Origin: an uncultured Hungatella sp.
GTDB lineage: Bacteria; Bacillota; Clostridia; Lachnospirales; Lachnospiraceae
DNA length: 22,998 nt
Direction: 5' to 3'
Assembly: GCA_910588505.1 (NCBI GenBank)
Contig: CAJUPQ010000057.1
Span: 1 to 22,998, forward strand
Below the pieces are notes generated by a model that saw nothing but the letters and a program-made list of their open reading frames with translations, made no database searches and was not told where the DNA came from. Position 1 is the stretch's first letter, and the number at the start of each line of letters is the position of its first letter. A program made the translations under genes and the position numbers. Positions 1 to 6,467 of the stretch are shown here, one piece after another.

Positions 1-41
1 GCATATCTGAACCCGGACAGGACCATCCTTCCCTTCTCTGA

Positions 42-75
42 CTGGCATCACGACTACCCTCGCCCATTTGCTCAC
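42..75 (-). repeat. REP-like dispersed element, copy A
   Basis: Read on the minus strand this begins GTGAGCAAATGGGCGAGG and continues to GTCGTGATGCCAG. The same core, GTGAGCAAGGGCG followed by a GTCGTGA block, recurs around 8886-8946 (two opposed arms) and in diverged form at 20404-20435. All copies lie at gene ends or between genes. I see no clear inverted partner next to this copy; its flank may be cut off by the window edge. Confidence 0.5.
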
Positions 76-156
76 TAAATAATATATCAATTCAGATCAC
101 ATGAATAGTAACAGGATGCTGTCTTTTTAGGGGACTGCCACCACCAGAGAATACAG

Positions 157-185
157 TTGAAATTATATATCTTATATGGTAAAAT
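157..185 (+). promoter_or_regulatory. Possible sigma-A promoter with no clear gene
   Basis: TTGAAA at 157-162 and TAAAAT at 180-185 are separated by 17 bases, a good match to a housekeeping promoter. No gene begins shortly downstream. It could drive the nuclease gene at 417 from a distance or a short RNA. The surrounding DNA is AT-rich, so a chance match is quite possible. Confidence 0.35.
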
Positions 186-366
186 ATGACCAAAGCAATG
201 ATTTCTTCGTGGCCTGTGGATCACCTTAGGCCATTGTCGGCAGCAAAGCGCTGCGTCTTTTGAAAGCTCTTATCTTTCTTCTGAAATCCTGCTTTTATCC
301 ACGCATGAAACTTATAACCACATTGCCCATAAGGACCGCCATCTGGAACGTGTTTGAAAAATATGG

Positions 367-396
367 TTGAGCTGTGGCGGTATTATGGAGTATAAT
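367..396 (+). promoter_or_regulatory. Probable promoter of the Rpn-family gene
   Basis: TTGAGC at 367-372 and a perfect TATAAT at 391-396 are spaced by 18 bases. The ATG at 417 follows about 20 bases later, leaving a very short leader that contains an AAAGGA ribosome site near 402-407. Confidence 0.5.
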
Positions 397-416
397 AAGA
401 GAAAGGAACAGAAGAT

Positions 417-1496
417 ATGATTATTTCACCAAAATCAGATCTGGCGATGAAGGAGTTGTTTCGAAACAAGAAGGTCTTAAGGTATTTTTTAAGCGATATC
501 ATGAAGATCCCTTACGAGGAGATCCATTCCATACACCTGAAAGATACTTTTTTAAGGAGATGGAGGCGATGGCAGAAGTTGGGAATCCTGGATGTTGTAC
601 TGGAGTTAAACCATGATACCAAGGTGAATATAGAACTTCAAGTAAAATTTTTCGACCGCTGGGATAAGCGTCAGATCTTCTACCTGGCAAAACTGTACTG
701 CGAGGATCTTATGGCAGGTGGAGAGTACGAAAGCCTTAAGCGGTGCGTAGGCATCAGTATCCTGGATTTTGATCTCAGCGACCGTCCAGGGTGTCACAGC
801 GTCTATACTTTAAGGGATAGAGATGGAAATGAATTTTCGGATGTTCTGGAGATCCATGTGCTGGAACTGAAAAAGATGGTCTCAGGTGATACGGGGGCAG
901 AAGAATGGATACGGTTTTTTAACGCAAAGACAGAGGAGGATTTGGATATGATCAAGACAAATAATCCAGGAATTTTGGAAGCTATAGGAGAACTAAAGCG
1001 TCTAAGCCTTAGAAATCCGGTGAGACTGTGGTATGAGGCGCATTTGAAGCGTGTAAGGGATGACAGAGCCTGGAGAAAATATATATGGAGGACGGCGAGA
1101 GAGGAAGGGCTCGCAGAAGGAAAGGCGGAAGGAAAGGCGGAAGGAAAGGCAGAAGGAAAGGCAGAAGGAAAGGCAGAAGGAAAGGCGGAAGGAAGAGCAG
1201 AGGGAAGAGCAGAGGGAAGAGCAGAGGGAAGAGCAGAGGGAAGAGCGGAAGGAAGAGCGGAAGGAAAGGCGGAGGGACATGCGGAGGGGAAGATCCAGGG
1301 GGAGGAATACAAGTTGACAGAGTTAGTCTGTAAGAAGCTGCGAAAGGGGAAGAGCGCTGACATCATAGCTGAGGAACTGGAGGAGGAGTTGAACAGAGTT
1401 CGGCGTATCTGTCAGGTGGCGGAGGCCTTTGCTCCGGAGTATGACCCGGACAGGATCGTGGAAAAGCTGTTCAGCAGTGATTGCCATAAAGTCTGA
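417..1496 (+). CDS. Rpn family recombination-promoting nuclease/putative transposase (PD-(D/E)XK)
   Basis: This 359-residue protein begins ISPKSDLAMKELFRNKKVLR and has the conserved Rpn core ILDV...NIELQV: Asp59, Glu73 and Gln75 fit the PD-(D/E)XK nuclease signature. Rpn proteins are DNA nucleases that promote RecA-independent recombination and some act in phage defence; many are annotated as PDDEXK transposases. After the nuclease domain (about 1-230) comes a 15-unit AEG(K/R/H) repeat (residues 233-292), then a C-terminal segment ending near DPDRIVEKLFSS, a common tail in clostridial members. The ATG at 417 has an AAAGGA site about 9 bases upstream and its own promoter. It stands alone ahead of eno. 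No inverted repeats or other transposon parts are seen, so this is probably not an insertion sequence. The family call is firm; its activity is not known. Confidence 0.85.
   Translation: MIISPKSDLAMKELFRNKKVLRYFLSDIMKIPYEEIHSIHLKDTFLRRWRRWQKLGILDVVLELNHDTKVNIELQVKFFDRWDKRQIFYLAKLYCEDLMAGGEYESLKRCVGISILDFDLSDRPGCHSVYTLRDRDGNEFSDVLEIHVLELKKMVSGDTGAEEWIRFFNAKTEEDLDMIKTNNPGILEAIGELKRLSLRNPVRLWYEAHLKRVRDDRAWRKYIWRTAREEGLAEGKAEGKAEGKAEGKAEGKAEGKAEGRAEGRAEGRAEGRAEGRAEGRAEGKAEGHAEGKIQGEEYKLTELVCKKLRKGKSADIIAEELEEELNRVRRICQVAEAFAPEYDPDRIVEKLFSSDCHKV
1113..1292 (+). repeat. 12-bp coding tandem repeat, 15 units (AEGK/AEGR/AEGH)
   Basis: Fifteen units of 12 bp inside the Rpn-family gene encode AEGK six times, AEGR six times, then AEGK, AEGH and AEGK. 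Blocks of neighbouring units are identical or nearly so (GCAGAGGGAAGA four times in a row), which suggests recent slippage. Gain or loss of units keeps the frame and would only change the length of a charged, probably helical linker. Other frames stay open across it, giving false reading frames on both strands. Confidence 0.95.
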
Positions 1497-1507
1497 CCGA
1501 AAAAGGG

Positions 1508-1535
1508 TTGCGGCCCCGGGGCGTTTGCGTATAAT
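1508..1535 (+). promoter_or_regulatory. Probable eno promoter
   Basis: TTGCGG at 1508-1513 and TATAAT at 1530-1535 are 16 bases apart, about 70 bases before the eno start codon. The spacer includes a GC-rich palindrome (CCCCGGGG). A second, weaker pair lies just downstream (TTGGCT near 1546 with a GATAAT-like box near 1566). Confidence 0.5.
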
Positions 1536-1605
1536 TTTATAAAAATTGGCTATCCTTATGGTGACGGATAATACGATCATGTTCACATATAAGGAGGCCA
1601 TTTTT

Positions 1606-2877
1606 ATGTTTGAGAAGTATGAGATCGCAGGGGTAAAGGGGCGGGAGATCCTGGATTCCAGAGGGAATCCTACTGTGGAGGTGGAGGTGGCGCTGGATGG
1701 CGGCGTGGTTGGGCGGGCCGCGGTGCCTTCGGGGGCTTCCACGGGAAAGTTTGAGGCCATGGAGCTTCGTGACGGCGGACCCCGATATCACGGGAAGGGC
1801 GTGAGAAAGGCGGTGGAGCACGTGAACACCGCGCTGTCGGAGGCTGTGGCATTTGAAAATGCTCTGGATCAGAAGAAGATCGACCGGCTTTTGCGGGAGG
1901 CTGACGGCACGGACAACAAGTCAAAGCTGGGCGCCAATGCCATTTTGGGGGTTTCCATGGCTGTGGCCAGAGCCGCTGCAGCTGCTCTGGAGATCCCGCT
2001 GTACCGGTATCTGGGCGGGATCTATGGGGTGAAGATGCCAATGCCTATGATGAACATCTTAAACGGCGGCGTCCACGCAGACAATACGGTGGATCTTCAG
2101 GAATTTATGATCATGCCTGTGGGGGCTGAGGATTTTGGACAGGGGCTCCAGATGTGCGCGGAGATCTACCAGACCCTGAAAAATCTTTTAAAGACCAACG
2201 GATACGCCACCTCTGTGGGGGATGAGGGCGGCTTTGCTCCCAACCTGAAAAATACGGAAGAGGTGTTGTCCTATCTGGTGGACGCTATCTCTTTAAGTGG
2301 ATTTCAGCCGGGAAGCCAGGTGGGGATTGCCATTGACGCCGCCTCCAGCGAGCTTTACGACGAGACCAGCGGCATGTATGTGTTTCCGGGGGAAAGCAAG
2401 ATGAGCGGCATCAGGGTGGAGAGGGACGCCCAGGAGATGGTGGACTATTACAGGCGGCTGGCGGAAGGGTTCCCTATTCTCTCCATTGAGGACGGGCTGT
2501 GGGAGGAAGACTGGAAAGGGTGGCAGCTTCTGACCAAGACCCTGGGACACAAGCTCCAGCTGGTGGGGGACGATCTGTTTGTGACAAACACTGGGAGGCT
2601 GAAAAAAGGAATTGAGATGGGGGCGGGAAACGCTATTCTGGTGAAGGTGAACCAGATCGGGACCCTGACGGAAAGCTTTGAGGCCATCCGCATGGCAAAG
2701 GAGGCCGGGTACGCTACTGTGATCTCACACCGGTCCGGGGAGACGGAGGACGCTATGATCGCGGACATCGCCGTGGCGGTCAATGCCGGGCAGATTAAGA
2801 CCGGGGCTCCCTGCCGCAGCGACCGGGTGGCAAAGTACAACCAGCTTCTGCGGATCTGGGAGGATGTAAGATTATAG
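1606..2877 (+). CDS. eno: Enolase (phosphopyruvate hydratase)
   Basis: Enolase converts 2-phosphoglycerate to phosphoenolpyruvate in cytosolic glycolysis. The 423-residue protein carries the expected landmarks: substrate loop SGAST at 42-46, catalytic Glu207 (GDEGGF), magnesium ligands Asp244 (IAIDAAS), Glu295 (SIEDG) and Asp322 (GDDLFVTN), catalytic Lys347 (LVKVNQIGT), the SHRSGETED signature at 374-382 and Lys398. The start at 1606 is chosen because AAGGAGG at 1591-1597 sits 8 bases upstream; an in-frame start at 1546 would add 20 residues unlike any enolase and has no ribosome site. The C-terminus (LLRIWEDVRL) is slightly shorter than in many enolases. It lies upstream of secG, rnr and smpB, a usual Firmicutes neighbourhood, but with its own promoter. 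Confidence 0.97.
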   Translation: MFEKYEIAGVKGREILDSRGNPTVEVEVALDGGVVGRAAVPSGASTGKFEAMELRDGGPRYHGKGVRKAVEHVNTALSEAVAFENALDQKKIDRLLREADGTDNKSKLGANAILGVSMAVARAAAAALEIPLYRYLGGIYGVKMPMPMMNILNGGVHADNTVDLQEFMIMPVGAEDFGQGLQMCAEIYQTLKNLLKTNGYATSVGDEGGFAPNLKNTEEVLSYLVDAISLSGFQPGSQVGIAIDAASSELYDETSGMYVFPGESKMSGIRVERDAQEMVDYYRRLAEGFPILSIEDGLWEEDWKGWQLLTKTLGHKLQLVGDDLFVTNTGRLKKGIEMGAGNAILVKVNQIGTLTESFEAIRMAKEAGYATVISHRSGETEDAMIADIAVAVNAGQIKTGAPCRSDRVAKYNQLLRIWEDVRL

Positions 2878-3041
2878 AGAATGGGGATTACAGTTCACAG
2901 GGCGGGGAGAATCGGATGAAAACAGGCGTTAAGCTTGCTTGGAAGACTGCTCTCATTGGATTTTCCACATCGGGCGAACGTCCCAGCTTGTGTTCGGCAA
3001 AGCCGGACAAGAAGATGGCCTCCGTGAACAGCAGCAATGGG

Positions 3042-3076
3042 CAAAAACGGGCCAAAAAACGGGCTGAAAAACGGGC
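3042..3076 (+). repeat. Short tandem repeat upstream of secG
   Basis: Three near-identical units of 11-12 bp built on AAAAACGGGC follow one another between eno and secG, ending about 18 bases before the secG -35 box. A 72-codon open frame from 2916 runs through them into the promoter; it has no ribosome site or recognisable family and I do not count it as a gene. Confidence 0.6.
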
Positions 3077-3093
3077 TGAAATGCAAAAATCCC

Positions 3094-3122
3094 TTGTCTT
3101 TCCATGGAAAGTATGCTATGAT
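3094..3122 (+). promoter_or_regulatory. secG promoter with extended -10
   Basis: TTGTCT at 3094-3099 and TATGAT at 3117-3122 are spaced by exactly 17 bases, and the -10 is preceded by TGC, an extended -10 element. The secG ATG follows 33 bases later, with AGGAGGTG at 3139-3146. Confidence 0.7.
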
Positions 3123-3155
3123 ACTGGTGTTTGACTATAGGAGGTGTAAACTGGT

Positions 3156-3386
3156 ATGCTGAAAACGATCTTAACCGTTGTGTTTGTTCTTATATGCGTC
3201 GCCCTTACCGTTATTGTACTGCTTCAGGAGGGGAAGTCCTCAGGGCTCGGTTCCATCAGCGGCATGGCGGACAGCTATTGGGGCAAGAACAAGGGACGTT
3301 CCATGGAAGGCACTCTGGAGAAATTTACCAAGTTCGCGGCGGCGGCGGTTCTGGTGCTGGCCCTGGTGCTGAACATCATCTGGTAA
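3156..3386 (+). CDS. secG: Preprotein translocase subunit SecG
   Basis: SecG is the small accessory subunit of the SecYEG protein export channel in the cytoplasmic membrane. The 76-residue product has the family layout: a first membrane helix (about 3-22, LKTILTVVFVLICVALTVIV), the conserved LLQEGKSSGLGSISG turn, a polar cytosolic loop with YWGKNKGRSMEG, and a second helix at 57-75. The start is fixed by AGGAGGTG 9 bases upstream. It lies just ahead of rnr and smpB, the classic secG-rnr-smpB arrangement, but a hairpin terminator stands between it and rnr, so read-through is likely only partial. Confidence 0.95.
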   Translation: MLKTILTVVFVLICVALTVIVLLQEGKSSGLGSISGMADSYWGKNKGRSMEGTLEKFTKFAAAAVLVLALVLNIIW

Positions 3387-3402
3387 CGATACAGCAAAGC
3401 AG

Positions 3403-3428
3403 ACACTCTTGGCAACAAGGGTGTTTTT
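3403..3428 (+). terminator. Intrinsic terminator between secG and rnr
   Basis: ACACTCTTG (3403-3411) and CAAGGGTGT (3416-3424) form a 9-bp stem with one G-T pair around a GCAA tetraloop, followed by a run of five T (3424-3428). It lies 17 bases after the secG stop and 20 bases before the rnr ribosome site, so it may attenuate rather than block rnr expression. Confidence 0.7.
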
Positions 3429-3458
3429 GTCATTGTGGGAGAAATAGAAGGAGGTAAC

Positions 3459-5594
3459 ATGGCGCAGGATTTATTAGAGGAGCAGAAGGAGCTGCTGGTC
3501 CGGCTGTTTGACGACAAGTCATATGTTCCCATGAAGTTAAAGGAGCTGGCCGTCTTTCTGGATATCCCCAAATCCAGGAGGGAGGAGCTGAAAAAGGTTC
3601 TGGAGCTCCTTATGGAGGAGGGGAAGATCGGCATATCAAAGAAAGGGAAGTACGGAAGGGCCCAGGAGTTTGCCCGGGTGGGGATTTTTACGGGCCACGC
3701 CCGGGGGTTTGGGTTTGTGACCGTGGAGGGGCAGGAGGAGGACATCTTCATCCCGGCGGAGAAGACCGGCGGGGCCATGAACGGGGACCGGGTTCAGGTG
3801 GCCAGGGAGGAGACAGGGCCAAAGGGAAAACGGCCGGAGGGCGTCATCCTCAAGATCCTTGAGAGGGCCAATGAGACGGTTATCGGGTATTATCAGAAGA
3901 ACAAAAATTATGGGTTTGTGCTTCCGGACAACCAGAAGCTGAGCCAGGATATTTTTATCCCCCAGGGAAAGGACATGGGGGCTGTGACAGGCCACAAGGT
4001 GGTGGTGAAGATCACGGACTTTGGAGGGGAGAGGAGAAAGCCGGAGGGCATAGTTACAGAGATCATCGGCCATGTCAATGACCCTGGGACGGATATTGCG
4101 TCCATCATAAAAGCTTACGGCCTGCCGGAGGAATTTCCCCAGGAGGTCATGAGGGAAGCGGGGCTGATGCCAGGCAGGGTGGATGAGCGGGAGACGGAGG
4201 GCCGCCTTGACCTGCGCCGTCTTCAGACAGTGACCATAGACGGGGAGGACGCCAAGGATTTAGACGACGCCATCACCATCTCAAAGGAGGGGGACGGCCG
4301 CTACACCCTGGGGGTCCACATTGCGGATGTGACCCACTATGTAAGGGAGGGAAAACCTCTGGATGAGGAGGCCCTTAAGCGGGGGACCAGCGTGTACCTG
4401 GTGGACCGGGTCATCCCTATGCTGCCTCACAAGCTGTCCAACGGCATATGCTCTTTGAATGCGGGGGAGGACAGACTGGCTCTAAGCTGTATCATGGATA
4501 TTGACGATCGGGGCAATGTGCTGGGACACCGGGTTGCGGAGACTGTGATCCGGGTGGACAGACGGATGACCTACACAGCGGTTAATGCCATTGTGACGGA
4601 CCGGGATCAGGCTGTCATGGAGGAATACCAGGATTTTGTGGCTATGTTTGACACCATGAAGGAACTGGCGGACATTTTGCGGGCGAAAAGGCGGCAGAGA
4701 GGATCTATCGACTTTGATTTTCCGGAGAGCAAGATCGTGCTGGATGACAAGGGCAGGCCTGTTGACATAAGGCCCTATGAGCGGAACGCGGCTACCAGGA
4801 TCATTGAGGATTTTATGCTCATGGCCAATGAGACGGTGGCGGAGGATTATTTCTGGCAGGAGCTGCCTTTTGTGTACAGGACCCACGAGTACCCGGACCC
4901 GGAGAAGATGAAGCGGCTGGGAACATTTATCAACAATTTCGGCTACGCCATCCGGACCCAGAACGGGGAGGTGCATCCAAAGGAGATTCAGAAGCTTTTG
5001 GACAGGATCCAGGGTACAGACGAGGAGGCCCTGATCAGCCGCCTTACCTTAAGGTCCATGCGGCAGGCCAGGTACGGCACTGTGTGTACCGGGCATTACG
5101 GGCTGGCAGCCAACTATTACACCCATTTTACTTCCCCCATCCGAAGGTATCCGGATCTGCAGATCCACCGGATCATCAAGGAGAATCTGCGGACAGGTCT
5201 CAGTCAGAAGCGGATCTCACACTATGACCGGATCCTGCCGCAGGTGGCTAAGCAGTGTTCGGCCATGGAGCGGCGGGCCGACGAGGCGGAGCGGGAGACG
5301 GATAAATTTAAAAAATGTCAGTACATGTCCGGCCATATCGGGGAGGCGTTTGAGGGCGCCATATCTGGTGTTACGGGATGGGGGCTGTATGTGGAGCTGC
5401 CAAACACGGTGGAGGGATTGATCCACATCAGCGAGCTGAAAGGGGACTATTTTATCTTTGACGAGGAGCGGATGGAACTTATGGGGGAGCGGACAAACGT
5501 TCGCTACAAGCTGGGGCAGAAGGTACGGGTGCTGGTGAAAGGGTGCGACAAGCTTACCAGAACGATTGATTTTACCTTGGATGAGGATATGTGA
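3459..5594 (+). CDS. rnr: Ribonuclease R (3'-5' exoribonuclease, RNB family)
   Basis: RNase R degrades structured RNA from the 3' end and takes part in mRNA decay and tmRNA-linked quality control. The 711-residue protein has the usual order: an N-terminal winged-helix-like region (about 1-65, KELAVFLDIPKSRREELKKV), cold-shock/OB domains (about 70-220, with GFGFVTVEGQEEDIFIP and NYGFVLPDN), the catalytic RNB domain (about 240-580) with acidic centre Asp261, Asp267, Asp269 and Asp270 (DGEDAKDLDDAI), and a C-terminal S1 domain (about 625-708). The short tail after S1 lacks the Lys-rich extension of the E. coli enzyme. The ATG at 3459 has AAGGAGGT at 3448-3455; an upstream in-frame GTG at 3435 has no such site. 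smpB follows 24 bases later, surely co-transcribed. Confidence 0.97.
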   Translation: MAQDLLEEQKELLVRLFDDKSYVPMKLKELAVFLDIPKSRREELKKVLELLMEEGKIGISKKGKYGRAQEFARVGIFTGHARGFGFVTVEGQEEDIFIPAEKTGGAMNGDRVQVAREETGPKGKRPEGVILKILERANETVIGYYQKNKNYGFVLPDNQKLSQDIFIPQGKDMGAVTGHKVVVKITDFGGERRKPEGIVTEIIGHVNDPGTDIASIIKAYGLPEEFPQEVMREAGLMPGRVDERETEGRLDLRRLQTVTIDGEDAKDLDDAITISKEGDGRYTLGVHIADVTHYVREGKPLDEEALKRGTSVYLVDRVIPMLPHKLSNGICSLNAGEDRLALSCIMDIDDRGNVLGHRVAETVIRVDRRMTYTAVNAIVTDRDQAVMEEYQDFVAMFDTMKELADILRAKRRQRGSIDFDFPESKIVLDDKGRPVDIRPYERNAATRIIEDFMLMANETVAEDYFWQELPFVYRTHEYPDPEKMKRLGTFINNFGYAIRTQNGEVHPKEIQKLLDRIQGTDEEALISRLTLRSMRQARYGTVCTGHYGLAANYYTHFTSPIRRYPDLQIHRIIKENLRTGLSQKRISHYDRILPQVAKQCSAMERRADEAERETDKFKKCQYMSGHIGEAFEGAISGVTGWGLYVELPNTVEGLIHISELKGDYFIFDEERMELMGERTNVRYKLGQKVRVLVKGCDKLTRTIDFTLDEDM

Positions 5595-5618
5595 TTTAGG
5601 AGAAGGGGAGGGAGCGAT

Positions 5619-6086
5619 TTGGCAAAGCAGGCGGTAAAGCTGGTGGCCAACAATAAGAAGGCGTACCACGATTATTTTATAGAAGATAAATATGAGGCGG
5701 GGATCGAGCTGTTCGGCACGGAGGTGAAGTCCATCCGCATGGGCAAATGCAGCATCAAGGAGTCTTTTATCCGCATTGAGCGGGGGGAGATGTTCCTCTA
5801 CGGGATGCATGTGAACCCTTATGAGAAGGGCAATATTTTTAATAAGGATCCTCTGCGGGTCCGCAAACTTTTGCTTCACAAATCGGAGATTGTGAAGCTG
5901 GGGGCGAAGATTGCGGAGAAAGGGTTTACTCTGGTGCCGCTGCAGGTGTATTTTAAGGGAAGCTTAGTGAAGGTGGAGGTCGGCCTGGCAAAGGGCAAGA
6001 AGCTGTATGACAAGCGGGAGGATATCGCGAAGAAGGATCAGCGGCGGGAGATGGAGCGGGAGATGAAGATGGGCGGGAGATACTGA
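5619..6086 (+). CDS. smpB: SsrA-binding protein SmpB (TTG start)
   Basis: SmpB binds the tRNA-like part of tmRNA and brings it to stalled ribosomes for trans-translation. The 155-residue protein matches the family end to end: NNKKAYHDYFIEDKYEAGIE at the start, GTEVKSIRMGKCSIKESF, the GMHVNPYEKGN loop, the VPLQVYFKGSLVKVEVGLAKGKK strand pair, and the basic C-terminal tail (YDKREDIAKKDQRREMER) that enters the mRNA channel. The start is a TTG at 5619, judged from the fit to SmpB N-termini and a GGGGAGGGAG purine-rich site just upstream; no ATG is available in the right place. Usually ssrA lies next to smpB, but here the tmRNA 3' end is about 17 kb away on the other strand. Confidence 0.96.
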   Translation: MAKQAVKLVANNKKAYHDYFIEDKYEAGIELFGTEVKSIRMGKCSIKESFIRIERGEMFLYGMHVNPYEKGNIFNKDPLRVRKLLLHKSEIVKLGAKIAEKGFTLVPLQVYFKGSLVKVEVGLAKGKKLYDKREDIAKKDQRREMEREMKMGGRY

Positions 6087-6201
6087 TCTCTTGACCGTTC
6101 TTGTGTAGTTCCATGCCAAATACAGTGCTGACTGGCATAGAGGATATATGTAATGGCAGTCTGGGTTGCAGTTCAGGAACAGATAAAATGAAAAATATTT
6201 C

Positions 6202-6230
6202 TTGACGGCAGCATGAGGATTGCATATAAT
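6202..6230 (+). promoter_or_regulatory. Near-consensus sigma-A promoter for a non-coding transcript
   Basis: TTGACG at 6202-6207 and TATAAT at 6225-6230 are 17 bases apart, the best promoter in the window. No substantial open frame follows: an ATG at 6234 gives only 14 codons and one at 6294 gives 17. It is followed about 165 bases later by a strong hairpin. Confidence 0.75.
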
Positions 6231-6297
6231 AATATGCAGGAGAGCGGACGTCATTTTGCTTGTGTGGCTGACACATAAAATCCGAAAGGCTATGCTG

Positions 6298-6401
6298 GAC
6301 ATTGGGCCAGACGGTTGGCGGGCAACGGAAAAACCCGAAAGTTAAGCACGACATTGGGCGTGACGGTTGGCGGACAACGGAAAAATCAGTCATTAAGGGA
6401 G
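6298..6401 (+). repeat. 52-bp tandem repeat, two units
   Basis: Units at 6298-6349 and 6350-6401 share about 36 nearly identical leading bases (GACATTGGGC, GACGGTTGGCGG, CAACGGAAAAA) and then diverge. Differences are few: CA versus GT after GACATTGGGC, and G versus A after TTGGCGG. The bases before the first unit resemble the end of a unit, so 2.5 copies may be present. The second unit runs into the left arm of the terminator. Confidence 0.85.
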
Positions 6402-6443
6402 GTGGTTCGGCACTTCGGTGCCGATGAACCTCCCTTTAAATTT
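6395..6443 (+). terminator. Strong hairpin terminator with UUCG tetraloop
   Basis: AAGGGAGGTGGTTCGGCAC (6395-6413) pairs with GTGCCGATGAACCTCCCTT (6418-6436): a 9-bp outer stem, a 3x3 internal loop, and a 7-bp inner stem closed by the very stable C(TTCG)G tetraloop. The tail TTTAAATTT is T-rich but interrupted. It ends the candidate RNA and may also end the rnr-smpB transcript. Confidence 0.75.
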
Positions 6444-6467
6444 GGATGACAGGGAAAAGGTTGGTTT

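Larger units (their letters stand above)
1..416. other. Leader region without a supported gene
   Basis: No convincing gene lies here. Frame 1 is open from base 1 to a TAA at 76-78 (25 codons, ending PRPFAH). It could be the tail of a gene cut by the window edge, but nothing in it is recognisable. The stretch holds one copy of a dispersed repeat (42-75), a possible promoter (157-185), two short hairpins downstream of it (GGCCT/AGGCC near 210-230 and GCAGC/GCTGC near 240-255), and the promoter of the next gene. AT content is higher than in the coding regions. Confidence 0.5.
6237..6443 (+). ncRNA. Candidate small RNA of about 207 nt with tandem repeats
   Basis: A strong promoter (6202-6230), an expected transcript start near 6237, no gene, and a very stable terminator hairpin (6395-6436) define a probable independent RNA downstream of smpB. 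The body holds two copies of a 52-nt unit (6298-6401) with invariant GACATTGGGC and GACGGTTGGCGG blocks and CAACGGAAAAA, plus a degenerate partial copy just before them (CCGAAAG near 6283). I do not recognise it as 6S, a known riboswitch or any other named family. Very short peptides (17 codons from 6294, ending ATEKPES) are possible, but the 52-base period breaks the frame between units, which argues against coding. The ends are inferred from promoter and terminator only. Confidence 0.5.

Noticed and set aside
1..78. C-terminal fragment of an upstream gene (AYLNPDRTILPF... to PRPFAH)
   Set aside because: Open for only 25 codons, no recognisable family, and its last third lies within the REP-like element.
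1060..1333. Two other plus-strand Arg/Lys/Glu-rich frames across the repeat
   Set aside because: Same cause: low-complexity frames created by the tandem repeat inside a well-supported gene.
803..1366. Minus-strand open frame with SALPSAFPS-type repeats
   Set aside because: It is the reverse reading of the AEG(K/R) repeat in the Rpn gene; the 12-bp period keeps several frames open. No ribosome site or family match.
417..1496. Active insertion sequence
   Set aside because: Rpn proteins are often labelled transposase, but no terminal inverted repeats or target duplications are seen around this gene.
2916..3134. 72-codon open frame between eno and secG
   Set aside because: No ribosome site, no family features, it crosses a tandem repeat and ends inside the secG promoter region.
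5217..5879. Minus-strand 220-codon open frame over the rnr end and smpB
   Set aside because: Shadow of two well-supported genes; no family features.
6298..6401. CRISPR array
   Set aside because: Only two direct units with no unique spacers, 52-bp period, no cas genes. It is a simple tandem repeat.
6298..6443. Mini-ykkC (guanidine-II) riboswitch, because ACGG occurs in both units
   Set aside because: Only the first unit can place ACGG in a hairpin loop; the second unit does not pair, and no guanidine exporter or related gene follows the terminator.
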